Positions 1-10,036 of a stretch of DNA of 64,000 nt are shown here, piece after piece. A program made the translations under genes and the position numbers. A model generated the notes under the pieces. That model had not been told where the DNA came from and ran no database searches. It was given only the letters and a program-made list of their open reading frames with translations. Origin of the DNA: Capsicum annuum (lineage: Eukaryota > Streptophyta > Magnoliopsida > Solanales > Solanaceae); contig NC_061120.1 of NCBI RefSeq assembly GCF_002878395.1, positions 118,227,213-118,291,212 on the forward strand, in the 5' to 3' direction. Numbering within the stretch: position 1 is the stretch's first letter; each line of letters starts with the position of its first letter.

Positions 1-2347
1 TTCCCTCCCTCGATGCTAGTTTCTACTCCCAATTGAAAGACTCTCACTGAATCCTTAGAATGAACACAATAAAGATGAATCTGTTTACATGGTCATGTTT
101 CTCAAATTTTCTGGCTGAAATATGCTGAGATCACTTCCGTATCTGACAGAAAAAATATCGAATCACGGTATCTGACCAATAATACATATCTTGATTAGAT
201 TATCCAAATCAGTTTTGAGATTGGAATTGAATCACTTAAGTTCCATTAGGACTAGGTGGAGTACAGGTCTGAGACTAGATTACCAGTGATATAGAGATTA
301 CAGAGATAACTGAGATTACTTTGTTTTATTAAGATTCCCACTTTTCTGAGGATAAAGAGTTCTATAGTTCACTGAGTTTTGTAAATCATGGCTCGAGAAA
401 CTGACATGGGCTCTAGACAATAACTCTATTTTTGGGTATAAATATCCCTAGGACTCGATAACATATAAGTAAAGCATCATCATTCATTCAAGCATCACAA
501 GCATTCATGCATCATTATGATCATTCAGGCATATTCACAAGAAACTCAGCAATCATGCCATATATTCAATTTCTCAATCATTAGAACATCACCTCAAGCC
601 TCTAAGGATTCACAAGCGTCTACTCATCATCACAACTACCAAGAGGTCACTCTAAGCATTTCAGAATCATAAAATACTTTTCCCCTCACAAACCTTACGG
701 CATCGCATCTATCATTTAGGAAATATAAACCTCTATTCACCATCATGACTACCAAAGGATCGCTCTCAATATTTAGGGGGTCACCAATATCGATTCATCA
801 TCACAACTACCTTATGAAAGACTTGCTATTAAATTATACCCTATCAACAAAGTCTTGCATCAAGTCCTTCACACCTATATTGGTCTTGACATATATCTAG
901 ATATAGCGAGATGTCAGGAAAAATTCACACTATCATGTCATTACTCTCTTGCTAAAAACTTAGCATGTATCAAAACTTAAAATAAATCAAATAGCACTCA
1001 CTTGGGAGATTTATCGCTATTTCGTGTCAACTTACTCACTATGGTTTTCGACAACCACTAGACATGCCCAGTTATACACCTAATCGGGGGTTCCATATTA
1101 TTATTATGGCTCAATCTGCTCACTAAGGCATTTTATCAAACACCAGGTGTGCCTGGACTAGCCCACAACTTTGGGTTTCCCCTTTAATATACTACAGTAC
1201 CCCTCTATACTTCACCTCAGCCTTTCATCAATCATTTAGGGTGCATACTCCGCTTATTCAACCATCTCTATACCCTAATATCATGAACACATCACATAGA
1301 CACCAACTTCAAAAGGGCTCATCACAACATCACATAAATTCCACATACTAAGGTCAAACACCATAAATCTTGCAAACAATCATGAATCGAAACTCAACAA
1401 CAAAAGTAACATTAACTTTAACTCATACAAATCATGGAATATCAAAAAACATAAAATCCTTAAGTTTAAAAAAAGGGGTACTTGAGCTTCTTGGATTAAA
1501 GGAACCCAAGAATCAACATCTACATACCTGGGAATTTCTTTTCTTGAAGGCTTTTAAAAGAAGTTTTTGATTTCTCTAGATCCTTCTTGATTCCTCTTAA
1601 ATTTTTCATGAAAGTAGAAGATAGTATTTTGATTTTGGAAACCGTAATTTTTGGTTGGAAGGGACAAAAATAAAGTTGAAGGCCCTTGGCTCGGTATTTT
1701 TTGAGCTGGGGGAGGATTTGCAAAAGACCAAAATACTCCTTTAAAATTTGTCTAGAAAATTTCAATTTAGGTCTGTGACGGTCGACCTGATGGTCCGTCA
1801 AAGGGACTAACGGTCCACCAAGTCATCTATCACTCAAGTTCCAAAACTAGGATGTCTTGTCTCGAAGTGATGGTCCATCAGTAATCTGACGGTCCACCAG
1901 ATTATCTGTTACTCGGGGTCCAGGAATGGGATATTCTTTCTCGGTCTGATGGGCCCCTTGAAGGTCCATCAACTTTCTAACGGTCCACCACTTTGGCCGT
2001 CACATGATGACCGATAAAGGAAGCCACTGCCTTGGTCTGATGGGAATCTTGATGGTCCACCAAGTACTTGGTAGTCTATGAGATCAATTGTCAAACTTAT
2101 GATAACAACAACGCTAAGTACAACGGCCATAATATCTTCGTCCGATGTCGGATTTTGATGAAATTGGTATCAATGGAAATCTTGTTAAATGCTATACATG
2201 ACTAAAAGTAGAAATTAGGGTAATTACATGCGATTAAAAGTGTTTCATACTTGGGAAGATACTTCTGAGTCTTTTAGACTTAGATTTTCCATTTTGCTGG
2301 ATACGTTGTAAGGCTTAGACTAGAAGAGAACTTTACGGGGAATTACA
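1..2347 (-). repeat. LTR-A, partial (cut by window edge)
   Basis: This is homologous to LTR-B from about 5721 to its right end at 8049. It ends GGGGAATTACA, the start of the LTR on the minus strand, and is followed at once by the polypurine tract. The TATA box seen in the sister LTRs is degraded here (TATTTTTTG at about 1695-1703 on the plus strand). The splice-donor-like site (plus CTACATAC at 1520-1527) is kept. TGACG/CGTCA pentamers near 1770-2090 are partly mutated. The ~90-codon minus-strand reading frame here lies across the promoter and is not a gene. Confidence 0.85.
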
Positions 2348-2364
2348 TTATCTCCCCCTTGGGA
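2348..2364 (-). other. Polypurine tract, internal region 1
   Basis: On the minus strand this reads as a purine run, CCCAAGGGGGAGATAA, directly before the LTR start TGTAATTCCCC. In LTR elements this run primes plus-strand DNA synthesis. Its place next to the LTR fixes the element's orientation and boundary. Confidence 0.8.
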
Positions 2365-2795
2365 ACATTCGTCCTCAAATGTCTCTTAGTAGGCTGGGAA
2401 TACTGATTAGCAGAACTTACTCAAGAAATAGAAACATCTTAAGGCATGACTGCGCAACTAGAATGACTAACATTGTGACAACTCGTACAGGGCACGCATC
2501 TCTAGCACATAGAACACTCGACTGAAGATACTTGGAGCTGAATCCTCATAGCATGCATGAACAGATTATGCATGGACTAATAACTGGGCTGATCTCACGA
2601 ATGCATGGCTGAACACGCACTGACAAGATGAACTCTTTCTACTGAACGTGCATATCTAATGCATGAATGTCTAACTGAACTAACCTTCGGAAGCACGACT
2701 GATAATACAGTGATCACTGATGCTAGATTTATTAGAAAAATATTAACATGCATATATATAAACTTAAGGATATGCAAACATCATAACACTATGAG

Positions 2796-2812
2796 GTATC
2801 TCCCTCTTGGGA
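2796..2812 (-). other. Internal (central-type) polypurine tract, copy 1
   Basis: Minus-strand purine run CCCAAGAGGGAGATACC, a near copy of the terminal polypurine tract but about 450 bp upstream of it. The equivalent site is present in all five gag-only internal regions of the window. Central polypurine tracts give a second start of plus-strand synthesis in some retroelements; that role here is inference. Confidence 0.5.
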
Positions 2813-3004
2813 CCCTATGTCTGTCTAAACACACTTCACTGAAATACTATAGCGGTGCACGGGGCACCTACCGCCTGGTTCATAATTGACCGATTGTGAT
2901 CTAAAAATCATGCATGACTCATGCTAACATATAATTCTCATGATAAAATCAATGGATATAATAATGTATGTCATATAGATGAAGGGCTTATAACATACCT
3001 GGGT

Positions 3005-4107
3005 CTATGTTAGACCATCATGATCAAGAGGAGCCTGAAGCGTACGGAGTGTACCCCTCTGTGTTAATACTATACAGTCTCACATTATATGGCCAGGATC
3101 ACCATACCCAAAGAACACATCACTACTGGCTCTACGCACGCCTCGGTGGTGCCTGCCACACTCTCCACAAAGCAGGTGGGTACGAACACTACTAGCACTA
3201 CGCTGGGCCTGAAAACTTGGCACTCCGTCAGATCTAACACCCCCAAACGCGGGTGCGGGTACACTAGCCAAAGATGGAACTAGAACTTAAAATCTTCGAA
3301 CATGATGAGAACCACAACCATCGTTGGATGCTGACTGTGAGAAACCACGACTACCTGTCTTGACTCTCTTACTCACACTCTTTCTTTCTTTCATCTTGTC
3401 CATCTAAATTTAATGTGCATCCATCATTATACTAGAAAGTTCTGTATCTCTATTTAGCATAGCATCTCTACACTCTTTCAACACATAACTCGAAACCCCA
3501 GACAGAAACTTACTCATGCTCGCTCTAGGGTCAGCTACCAAGTCTGGAGCATACTTATCTATTTGGTTAAACTTAAGACAATACTGTTTCATAGTCATAG
3601 ACCCTTTCCGTAGGTTCATGAACTCTTCTAACTTAGCTTCTCTCATCTCAAGCAGATAGAATCTATCTAGAAAGGCACTTTGAAACTCTGACCAAGTTAC
3701 AGGAGCTACATTCTCCCTTCTACTCTTCTCCCACATCACTACCTAATCATGAGCAACATTCGTCAACCTATAAGATTCTAACTCCACACTCTCCTTTTCT
3801 AAGACATGCATAATCTGGGTGATCTTCTTTACCTCCTCTAGATAAAGCTGTGGGTCCTCACCTACTACTGACCTAAAGAATTCTGGTAGGTTCATTTAGA
3901 TGAAATTTCTAATCCTAGCTGTGGCGGAATTCCTATCTTGCTGAGGTGGAATAACATCTTGAAGGTTGCCACGAATATTAGTCACAGCTTGGGCTAGCAC
4001 TGAAAAGCTGCCCGAAACTCTGTATGTGACACACTCTCATTATCAAGTCCTACTGGTTGAGGGAGTTGATCATTCACCACACGGATAAAACTTCTGTGAA
4101 GAGGCAT
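3005..4107 (-). pseudogene. gag: gag pseudogene, copy 1
   Basis: Decayed Ty3/gypsy Gag of about 365 codons. The ATG is at 4105-4107, placed as in copies 2 and 4; the first in-phase stop past the C-terminal motif is at 3005-3007, about ten codons earlier than in sister copies. The Retrotrans_gag core is clear at 3410-3739 (motifs WSEFQSAFLDRF, MTMKQYCLKFNQ, DPRASMSKFLSG). A zinc-knuckle region lies near 3100-3200, where one Cys has become Tyr (FGYGDPGH). A TGG codon in the D-W-V-V-M motif has become TAG at about 3742-3744, and the N-terminal part has frame breaks. Gag would form the particle and bind element RNA; this copy cannot make a full protein. No pol follows. Confidence 0.85.
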
Positions 4108-4313
4108 ACTCTGTAATTCAAAGAAAGAGGTGGATTAGACTGAGGATTAACCCGAGCTCATGCTCCCTCACACATATTGATTACTGAAAAAGTGAAACTT
4201 CTCCTAAGAACATCCTGTAGCCTCTTGTACATAAATTTGGCACGCTACACACCCATGCACAAGACTCTACTAGATGCGGTTTTTCAGACTCCCTAGGACA
4301 CTCTAGAACCTTT

Positions 4314-4326
4314 GGCTCTGATACCC
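4314..4326 (-). other. Primer binding site, internal region 1
   Basis: Minus strand GGGTATCAGAGCC, one base off the plant initiator-Met tRNA site TGGTATCAGAGCC. It is separated from the LTR-B end (4331) by a few bases. Reverse transcription would start here. Confidence 0.85.
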
Positions 4327-7210
4327 AGCTTGTAATGCCCCGACATCCCATCCTGAGATGTCACATGGGGCTTGTGACCCCAAAGGATCACAAGCTAACC
4401 CTTTACTGATATCTGTACATGTACACTACATAATATCTAAAATAAATGCATAAACAGGCCATAAGGTTCAACACATCTATAAATACTCAAAATATAAAAT
4501 TGAATACTATACAATTCATTCGACTGAAAAGTCTCTAATCTAATTGAACTGTGGAGTTGAGGGGACAGGTCCCCAACTAACTCCGTCAACTAGAAGTAAA
4601 TAAGATTTTTATTACAATAATATAAAATTGTACCTCATCCTTGAAAGAAGAGGACTCACTGCTACTGTTCCTGACTGGGACTGATCTGCTGATGATACTC
4701 TGGGTCCTCTGCCTTTAAACCTATGGTGTCAAATGAGATACCATAGTGTAAATATATCAGCAAAAAATATACCGAGTATGTAGATGGGCTAAGGCTAAAT
4801 GCAAGGGCTCATACATGCAAAATATGTATAACCTAAATGATCATGAGAATACCGCACAAAAACAAGCACACATCCAATAATGCATAAATCATACTCATAA
4901 TCGTCACAACTCTAGAGACTTGACCTTAGGCACAACTTTACTGTGAGCTAATATCACTACCATCACTGAGACACTGAACCACTGAATCATCTGCTACTGA
5001 TAACTGGGGATTTGAGTATACTTATATCAAATACTGAGTTCTGATCTTACCGCTTTCAACTGACAAAATAAGAGATTCAACATTTCTAAAAGATAACTTC
5101 GGAAACTTTACTAATGATAAGAAAATAGGATTATATCCAAATCTGGCAACAAGAATACTCAACAAATTTTGAGAAAGAGATCAAGCCTATCTGATGGAAG
5201 ATCTTTAAATATGATAATAAGAATATTTATCATGATCTAAGACTGAGATCAACTCTCTGATGGGAGATCTTTAAATATGATAGCAAGCATCTGTATATGA
5301 GGCTAAGCCTATCTGACGGGATGGTCCATGAATCAATGGAACTATCTGAAATCCTTATTGAGATAGATGAATGTACCACAAGGTCTTGACTTTTGAATAT
5401 TGATACTAAAACTGCAACTATGGGAAGTAGTCACTTAACTGACATGCTCCGACGTACAACAGGTGGCGTCCAACCTATATCTCGAGCTGGAAGGGCATGA
5501 ATACCGTGCCACAGGTAAAGAATCATTTTTGGGTCAAGCCTTTTTGATGGGATGACCCTCGCAGGAAGTTGACCTGAAGCAGTAAAATAGTCAACCTCTC
5601 TGACGGTGACATCCTCAACTGACGGGGACTCCTGTATCCTTTGCTGGCTATGCAGTTCTGGAGTTCATAGATTGCTACTAACGACTCCGGCCTCTCTGTC
5701 TGATGAGAGAAATCGCCATCCCTTCCCTTGCTCAGTGCTAGTTTCTACTCACAACTGAAAGACTCTTACTGAATCCTGAGAATAAACATAATAAAGCTGA
5801 ATCTATTTACATGGTCATGTATCTCAAATGATCTAGCTAAAATATGCTGAAATCACTTGGTTCCGTATTAGACATAACCACTATCGAATCATGATATCTA
5901 ACTGACGAAACATATCTTGATTAGATTAGCAAAATAATTTCTGAGATTGGAATTGAACCACTTGAGTTACATTAGGACTGGGCTTAGTACAGATCTGAGG
6001 CTATATTACTAGTGATACAGAGATTACAAAGATAATAGAGATTACTGAGCTTTATTAAGCTTCGCCCTTGTCTGAGGATACAGAGTTCTATAGTTCACTG
6101 AGTTCTTAAAATAATGGCTCGGTTGAAATTATCGAGAAACTGACATGGGGTCAAGATGTAAAACATCATCATTCATTCAAGCATCACAAGCATTCATGCA
6201 TCATTACCATCATTAAGGCATATTCACAAAAAACTCAAAAATTATGCCATATATTAAATTTTGCAATCATTAGAACATCACCTTAAGATTCCATGGATTC
6301 AGAAATGTTTACTCATCACCACAACTACCAAGGGGTCACCCTAAGCATTTCAGAATCATAACATACTTTCCCCCTCAAAAACCTTACGACATCACATCTA
6401 TCATTTAGGAAATATAAACCTCTATTCACCATCACGATTACCAAAGGATCGCTCCCAACATTTAGGGGGTCATTAATATCAATTCATCATCACAAAAACT
6501 ACCTTAACGAAGACATGTTATTAAATTATACCCAATTCAACGAAGTCTTGCATCAAGTCCTTTAGACCTATATCGATCTCGACATGTATCTAGATATCAC
6601 GAGATTTCGAGAAAACTTCACACTATCATATCATTACTCTCTTGCTAACCACTTAGTATATCAAAACATAAAATAAATTAAAGATCACTCACTTGGGAGA
6701 TTTACCGCTATTTTGACTTAACTTACTCACTACAGTCTTTTGACAACAACTAGACATGTCCGGTTCTACACCTACTCGGGGGTTTCATATTATTATTATG
6801 GCTCATTCTGTTCACTAAGGCATTTTATCAAACACTAGGTGTGCATGGACTAGCCCACAACTTTGGGTTTCCCCTTTAACATACTACAATGCGCCTCTAT
6901 GCTTTACCTCATCCTTTCATCCAACCTATGGGGTGCATAATCTGTTTAGTTAACCATCTCTATGCCCTAATTTCATGAATACCTTACATAGACACCAACT
7001 TCAAAAGGGCTAACCACAACATCACATAAATTCCACATACCAGGGTCAAAGACCATAAATCTTTCAAAAAATCATGAAGCCAAATTAACAACACAAGTAA
7101 CATCAACTTCAATTCATACAAATCATGGAATATCACAAAACATAAAATCCTTAAGTTTAAAAAAAGGGGTACTTGAGATTCTTGGATGAAAGGGACCAAA
7201 GAATCAACAT

Positions 7211-7220
7211 CTACATACCT
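7211..7220 (-). promoter_or_regulatory. Splice-donor-like site in LTR-B leader
   Basis: Minus strand CAG/GTATGTAG fits the plant 5' splice site consensus and lies about 170 nt downstream of the TATA box. The same site is at 1520-1527 (A), 17592-17599 (D), 22413-22422 region (E), 27706-27713 (F) and 33588-33595 (G, one change). Use as a donor to remove the long U5 leader is inference. Confidence 0.4.
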
Positions 7221-7385
7221 GGGAATTTCTTTTCTTGTAGCCTTTTGAAAGAAGTTCTTGATTTCTCAAGATCATTCTTAATTCCAGTTGAATTTTTTAT
7301 GAAAGGAGAAGAGATTATTTTGATTTTGGAAACCCTAATTTTTTGTTGGAAGAGAGAAAAATAAAGTTGAAGGCCCTTGTACCAG

Positions 7386-7393
7386 TATTTATA
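7386..7393 (-). promoter_or_regulatory. TATA box of LTR-B
   Basis: Minus strand CTCTATAAATACTGG, a textbook plant TATA box about 650 bp from the LTR 5' end. The same box is at 17767-17774 (LTR-D), 22586-22593 (LTR-E), 27886-27893 (LTR-F) and, as TATATATA, at 33761-33768 (LTR-G). It is degraded in LTR-A and deleted in LTR-C. Transcription would start some 30 nt lower on the minus strand. Confidence 0.65.
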
Positions 7394-7478
7394 GAGCTGG
7401 GGGAGGATGTGGAAAAGACCAAAATTCCTTTTGAAAATTTGTCTAGAAAATTCCAATCGGGGTCTGTGATGCTCGACT

Positions 7479-7795
7479 TGACGATCGTCAGAGGGACTGA
7501 TGGTCCACCAAGTCGTCTATCACTCCAGTGCCAAAATTGGAATGTCCTGTCTTGAAGTGACGGTTGAAATGGTAGTCCGTCAAAAATCTGACGGTCCACC
7601 AGATTGTCCGTCACTCATGGTCCAGGAATGGGACATTCTAGCTCGGTCTGACGGGCCTCTTGACGGTCTGTCAACTTTATGATAGTACACCACTTTGTCC
7701 ATCACATGATGAAAAAAAAAGAAAACAACTGCCTTTGTCTTACAGGACACTTGACGGTCCACCAAGGACTTGGCAGTCTGTCAGATCAACCGTCA
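7479..7795 (-). promoter_or_regulatory. TGACG-rich upstream region of LTR-B
   Basis: About ten TGACG or CGTCA pentamers lie in ~320 bp just upstream of the TATA box, many in the setting TGACGGTCCACCA or as face-to-face pairs (TTGACGATCGTCA). TGACG is the core of the plant as-1 element bound by TGA-type bZIP factors. The block recurs, with variable decay, in LTRs A (1770-2090), C (12580-12730), D (17850-18180) and E (22680-23000). Regulation by stress or salicylate would be inference. Confidence 0.45.
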
Positions 7796-8049
7796 AACCT
7801 GTGATTCCAACAACTCTCAGTACAACGGCCATAACTTCTTCGTTCGATGACTGATTTTGATGAAATTGGTATCAATGGAAATATTGTTCAATGCTATACA
7901 TGACTAAAAATAGAAATTAGGGAAATTACACACGATTCAAAGTGTTTTATACTAAGAAAGATACTTCTGAAACTTTTAGACTCAGATTTTTTGCTTTGCT
8001 GGATATGCTCTATGGCTCACCCTAGAAGAGAACTTTGCAGGGTATTACA

Positions 8050-8066
8050 TTATCTCCCCCTTGGGA
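8050..8066 (-). other. Polypurine tract, internal region 2
   Basis: Minus strand CCCAAGGGGGAGATAA abuts the LTR-B start. It is the cleanest copy of the tract in the array. Confidence 0.82.
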
Positions 8067-8498
8067 ATATTCGTTCTCGAATGTCGCTTGGTAGGCTGGG
8101 AATACTAATCAATAGAACGTACTCAAGAAACAGAAACATCTCAAGGCATGACTGCAAAACTAGAATGACTAACATACTGAGTACTCATACTGGGCACGCA
8201 TCTCCAACACATGGAGCACTCGACTAAAGCTACTTGGAGCTGAATCCTCATAGAATGAATGAACATATGTTGAATTGACTCATAGCTGGTCTGATCTCGC
8301 AAATACATGGTTGAATACGCACAGACAAGCTGAACTCTTTCTACTAAACGTGCATATCAAATACTTGAATGTCTAACTGAAATGACCTTTGAAAGCAGGA
8401 CTGACAATACAATGATCACTGATGCTAGCTTTATTAAAAGAATATTAACATGCATCTAAATAATCTTAAGGCTATGCAAGAATCATAACACTATGGGA

Positions 8499-8513
8499 TA
8501 TCTCCCCCTTGGG
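8499..8513 (-). other. Internal polypurine tract, copy 2
   Basis: Minus strand CCCAAGGGGGAGATA, identical in its core to the terminal tract and about 450 bp from it. Confidence 0.5.
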
Positions 8514-8688
8514 ACCCTATGTACCTCAAAACACACTTCTTTGAAATACTGGACGGTGTATGGGGCACCCACCGCCTGGATCATGATTGACCGATAGAGA
8601 TCTAAAACTCATGCATGAATCATGCTAACATATAATTCTCAAGACAAAATCGATGGATCTAACCATGCATGCCATATAGATGAAGGGC

Positions 8689-9813
8689 TCATAACATACC
8701 CGGGTCTATGTCGTGGAGACCTTCATTATCAAGATGAACCTGATGCATATAGAGTCTACCCCTCTGTGTTAACACTCTACAGTCTCGCATTTTATATCCT
8801 AGATAACCATACCCAAAGCACACATTAGTACCAGCTCTACACACGCCTCTGTGGTGCCTACCATAATCTCCACAAAGCGGGTGTGTACGAACACCACTAG
8901 TACTACTCTAGGCATTGGAGCATGGCACTACCTCAGATCTGACACCCCCAAACGTGAGTACAGGTACACTAGCCAAAGATGGAGTTGTAACTTAAAATCT
9001 CCGACCATGCTGAGAACCACTACCACCTTGGGACCCTGACTATGAGAAACCACAACCACCTATCTTGGCTCTCTTACTCACACTCTCTCTTTCTTCCATC
9101 TTGTCCGTCTAAATTTGCTGTGCATGCATCATTAGCCTAGAAAGTTCCATATCTCTATTTAGCATAGCAGCTCTACACTCTTTCAACACATAACTCGAAA
9201 CCCTAGATAGAAACTTACTCATGCTCGCTCGAGGGTCAGCTACCAATTCGGGAGAATACTTAGCTAATTGGTTGAACATAAGACAATACTCTTTCATAGT
9301 CATAGACCCCTACCATAGGTTCATGAACTCTTCTAACTTAGCTTCTCTCATCTCAAGTAGGAAGAATCTATCTAGAAAGGCACTCTGAAACTCTGACCAA
9401 GTCACAGGAGCTACATTCTCCCCTCTACTCTTCTCCCACATCACTACCCAATCATGAGCAACATCCTTCAACCTATAAGATGCTAAATCCACAATCTCCT
9501 CCTTAGATACGTGCATAATCTGGGTGATCTTCTTCACCTCCTCAAGATAAAGCTGTGGGTCTTCACCTACTACTGACCCAAAGAAATTTGGCGGGTTCAT
9601 TTTTATGAAATTTCGAATTCTAGCTGCAGTGGAAATCCCATCTAGCTCAGGTGGGACTGCAGCATGAAGGTTGCCCTAAACATTAGTCACAGCTTTGGCT
9701 AGCACCTGAAAAGCTACCCAAAACTCTGTATGTAACACACTCTCATTATCAGGTCCTACTAGTTAAGGGGGATGATCATCGACCCCACGGACCAAGCTTC
9801 TATGAGGAGGCAT
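8689..9813 (-). pseudogene. gag: gag pseudogene, copy 2 (best preserved core)
   Basis: About 375 codons from the ATG at 9811-9813 to the TGA at 8689-8691. The stretch 9310-9600 is open and carries the N-terminal Gag core (motifs NPPNFFGSVVGEDPQLYLEE, VAHDWVVMWEKSRGENVAP, FLDRFFLLEMREAKLEEFM). It ends at a TAG where sister copies have the Q of LRQGS, a CAG to TAG change. The frame resumes at 9109-9303 with MTMKEYCLMFNQLAKY and DPRASMSKFLS. The zinc-knuckle region near 8800-8900 is frame-broken. The domain is the Retrotrans_gag family of Ty3/gypsy elements. It is a dead copy, with no pol downstream. Confidence 0.87.
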
Positions 9814-10020
9814 ACTCTTTAATTGAAAGAAAGAGGTGGATTAGACTGAGGATCAACCTAAGCTCATGCTCACTCACACAAAATGATTACTGAAAGAAGG
9901 GAAACTTCTGCTAAGAATATCCTATAGCCTCTTGTACATAAATATAGCCCGCTACACACCCATGCACAAGACTTTACCAGATGCGGCTTTTCAGAATCGC
10001 TAGGACACTGTTGAACCTTT

Positions 10021-10033
10021 GGCTCTGATACCA
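10021..10033 (-). other. Primer binding site, internal region 2
   Basis: Minus strand TGGTATCAGAGCC, an exact initiator-Met tRNA site, three bases from the LTR-C end at 10037. Confidence 0.9.
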
Positions 10034-10036
10034 GCT

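Larger units (their letters stand above)
2348..4330 (-). mobile_element. Internal region 1 of the array
   Basis: About 1.98 kb between LTR-A and LTR-B. In element orientation it holds PBS, a ~200 nt leader, gag, a ~0.65 kb noncoding 3' part with a second internal purine tract (2796-2812), and the terminal polypurine tract. No protease, RT, RNase H or integrase motif is visible on either strand, and there is no room for them. Confidence 0.8.
4331..8049 (-). repeat. LTR-B, full length (~3.72 kb)
   Basis: This is the most complete LTR of the array. The plus strand runs from TGTAATGCCCC to AGGGTATTACA, so the ends are near-perfect inverted repeats TGTAATRCCC. In element sense, U3 is short (about 650 bp, 8049 down to the TATA box at 7393) and R plus U5 are very long (about 3 kb). 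Inside are one or two copies of the 68-bp motif that is expanded in LTR-G (near 5170-5300). It is flanked by a PBS on the left and a polypurine tract on the right, the mark of a shared LTR. Confidence 0.88.
8050..10036 (-). mobile_element. Internal region 2 of the array
   Basis: About 1.99 kb between LTR-B and LTR-C, with PBS, gag, internal purine tract (8499-8513) and terminal polypurine tract in element order. No pol. The ~640 bp between the gag stop and the polypurine tract shows no coding pattern. Confidence 0.8.

Noticed and set aside
4314..4326. Sequence matching initiator-Met tRNA
   Set aside because: Only the 13-base primer site complement is present, next to an LTR; there is no tRNA gene here or at the sister sites.
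7211..7456. An 80-codon minus-strand frame that recurs in LTRs A, B and D
   Set aside because: It recurs because the LTRs are homologous. It begins upstream of the TATA box, and its stop falls in the splice-donor-like site, so it is not a gene.
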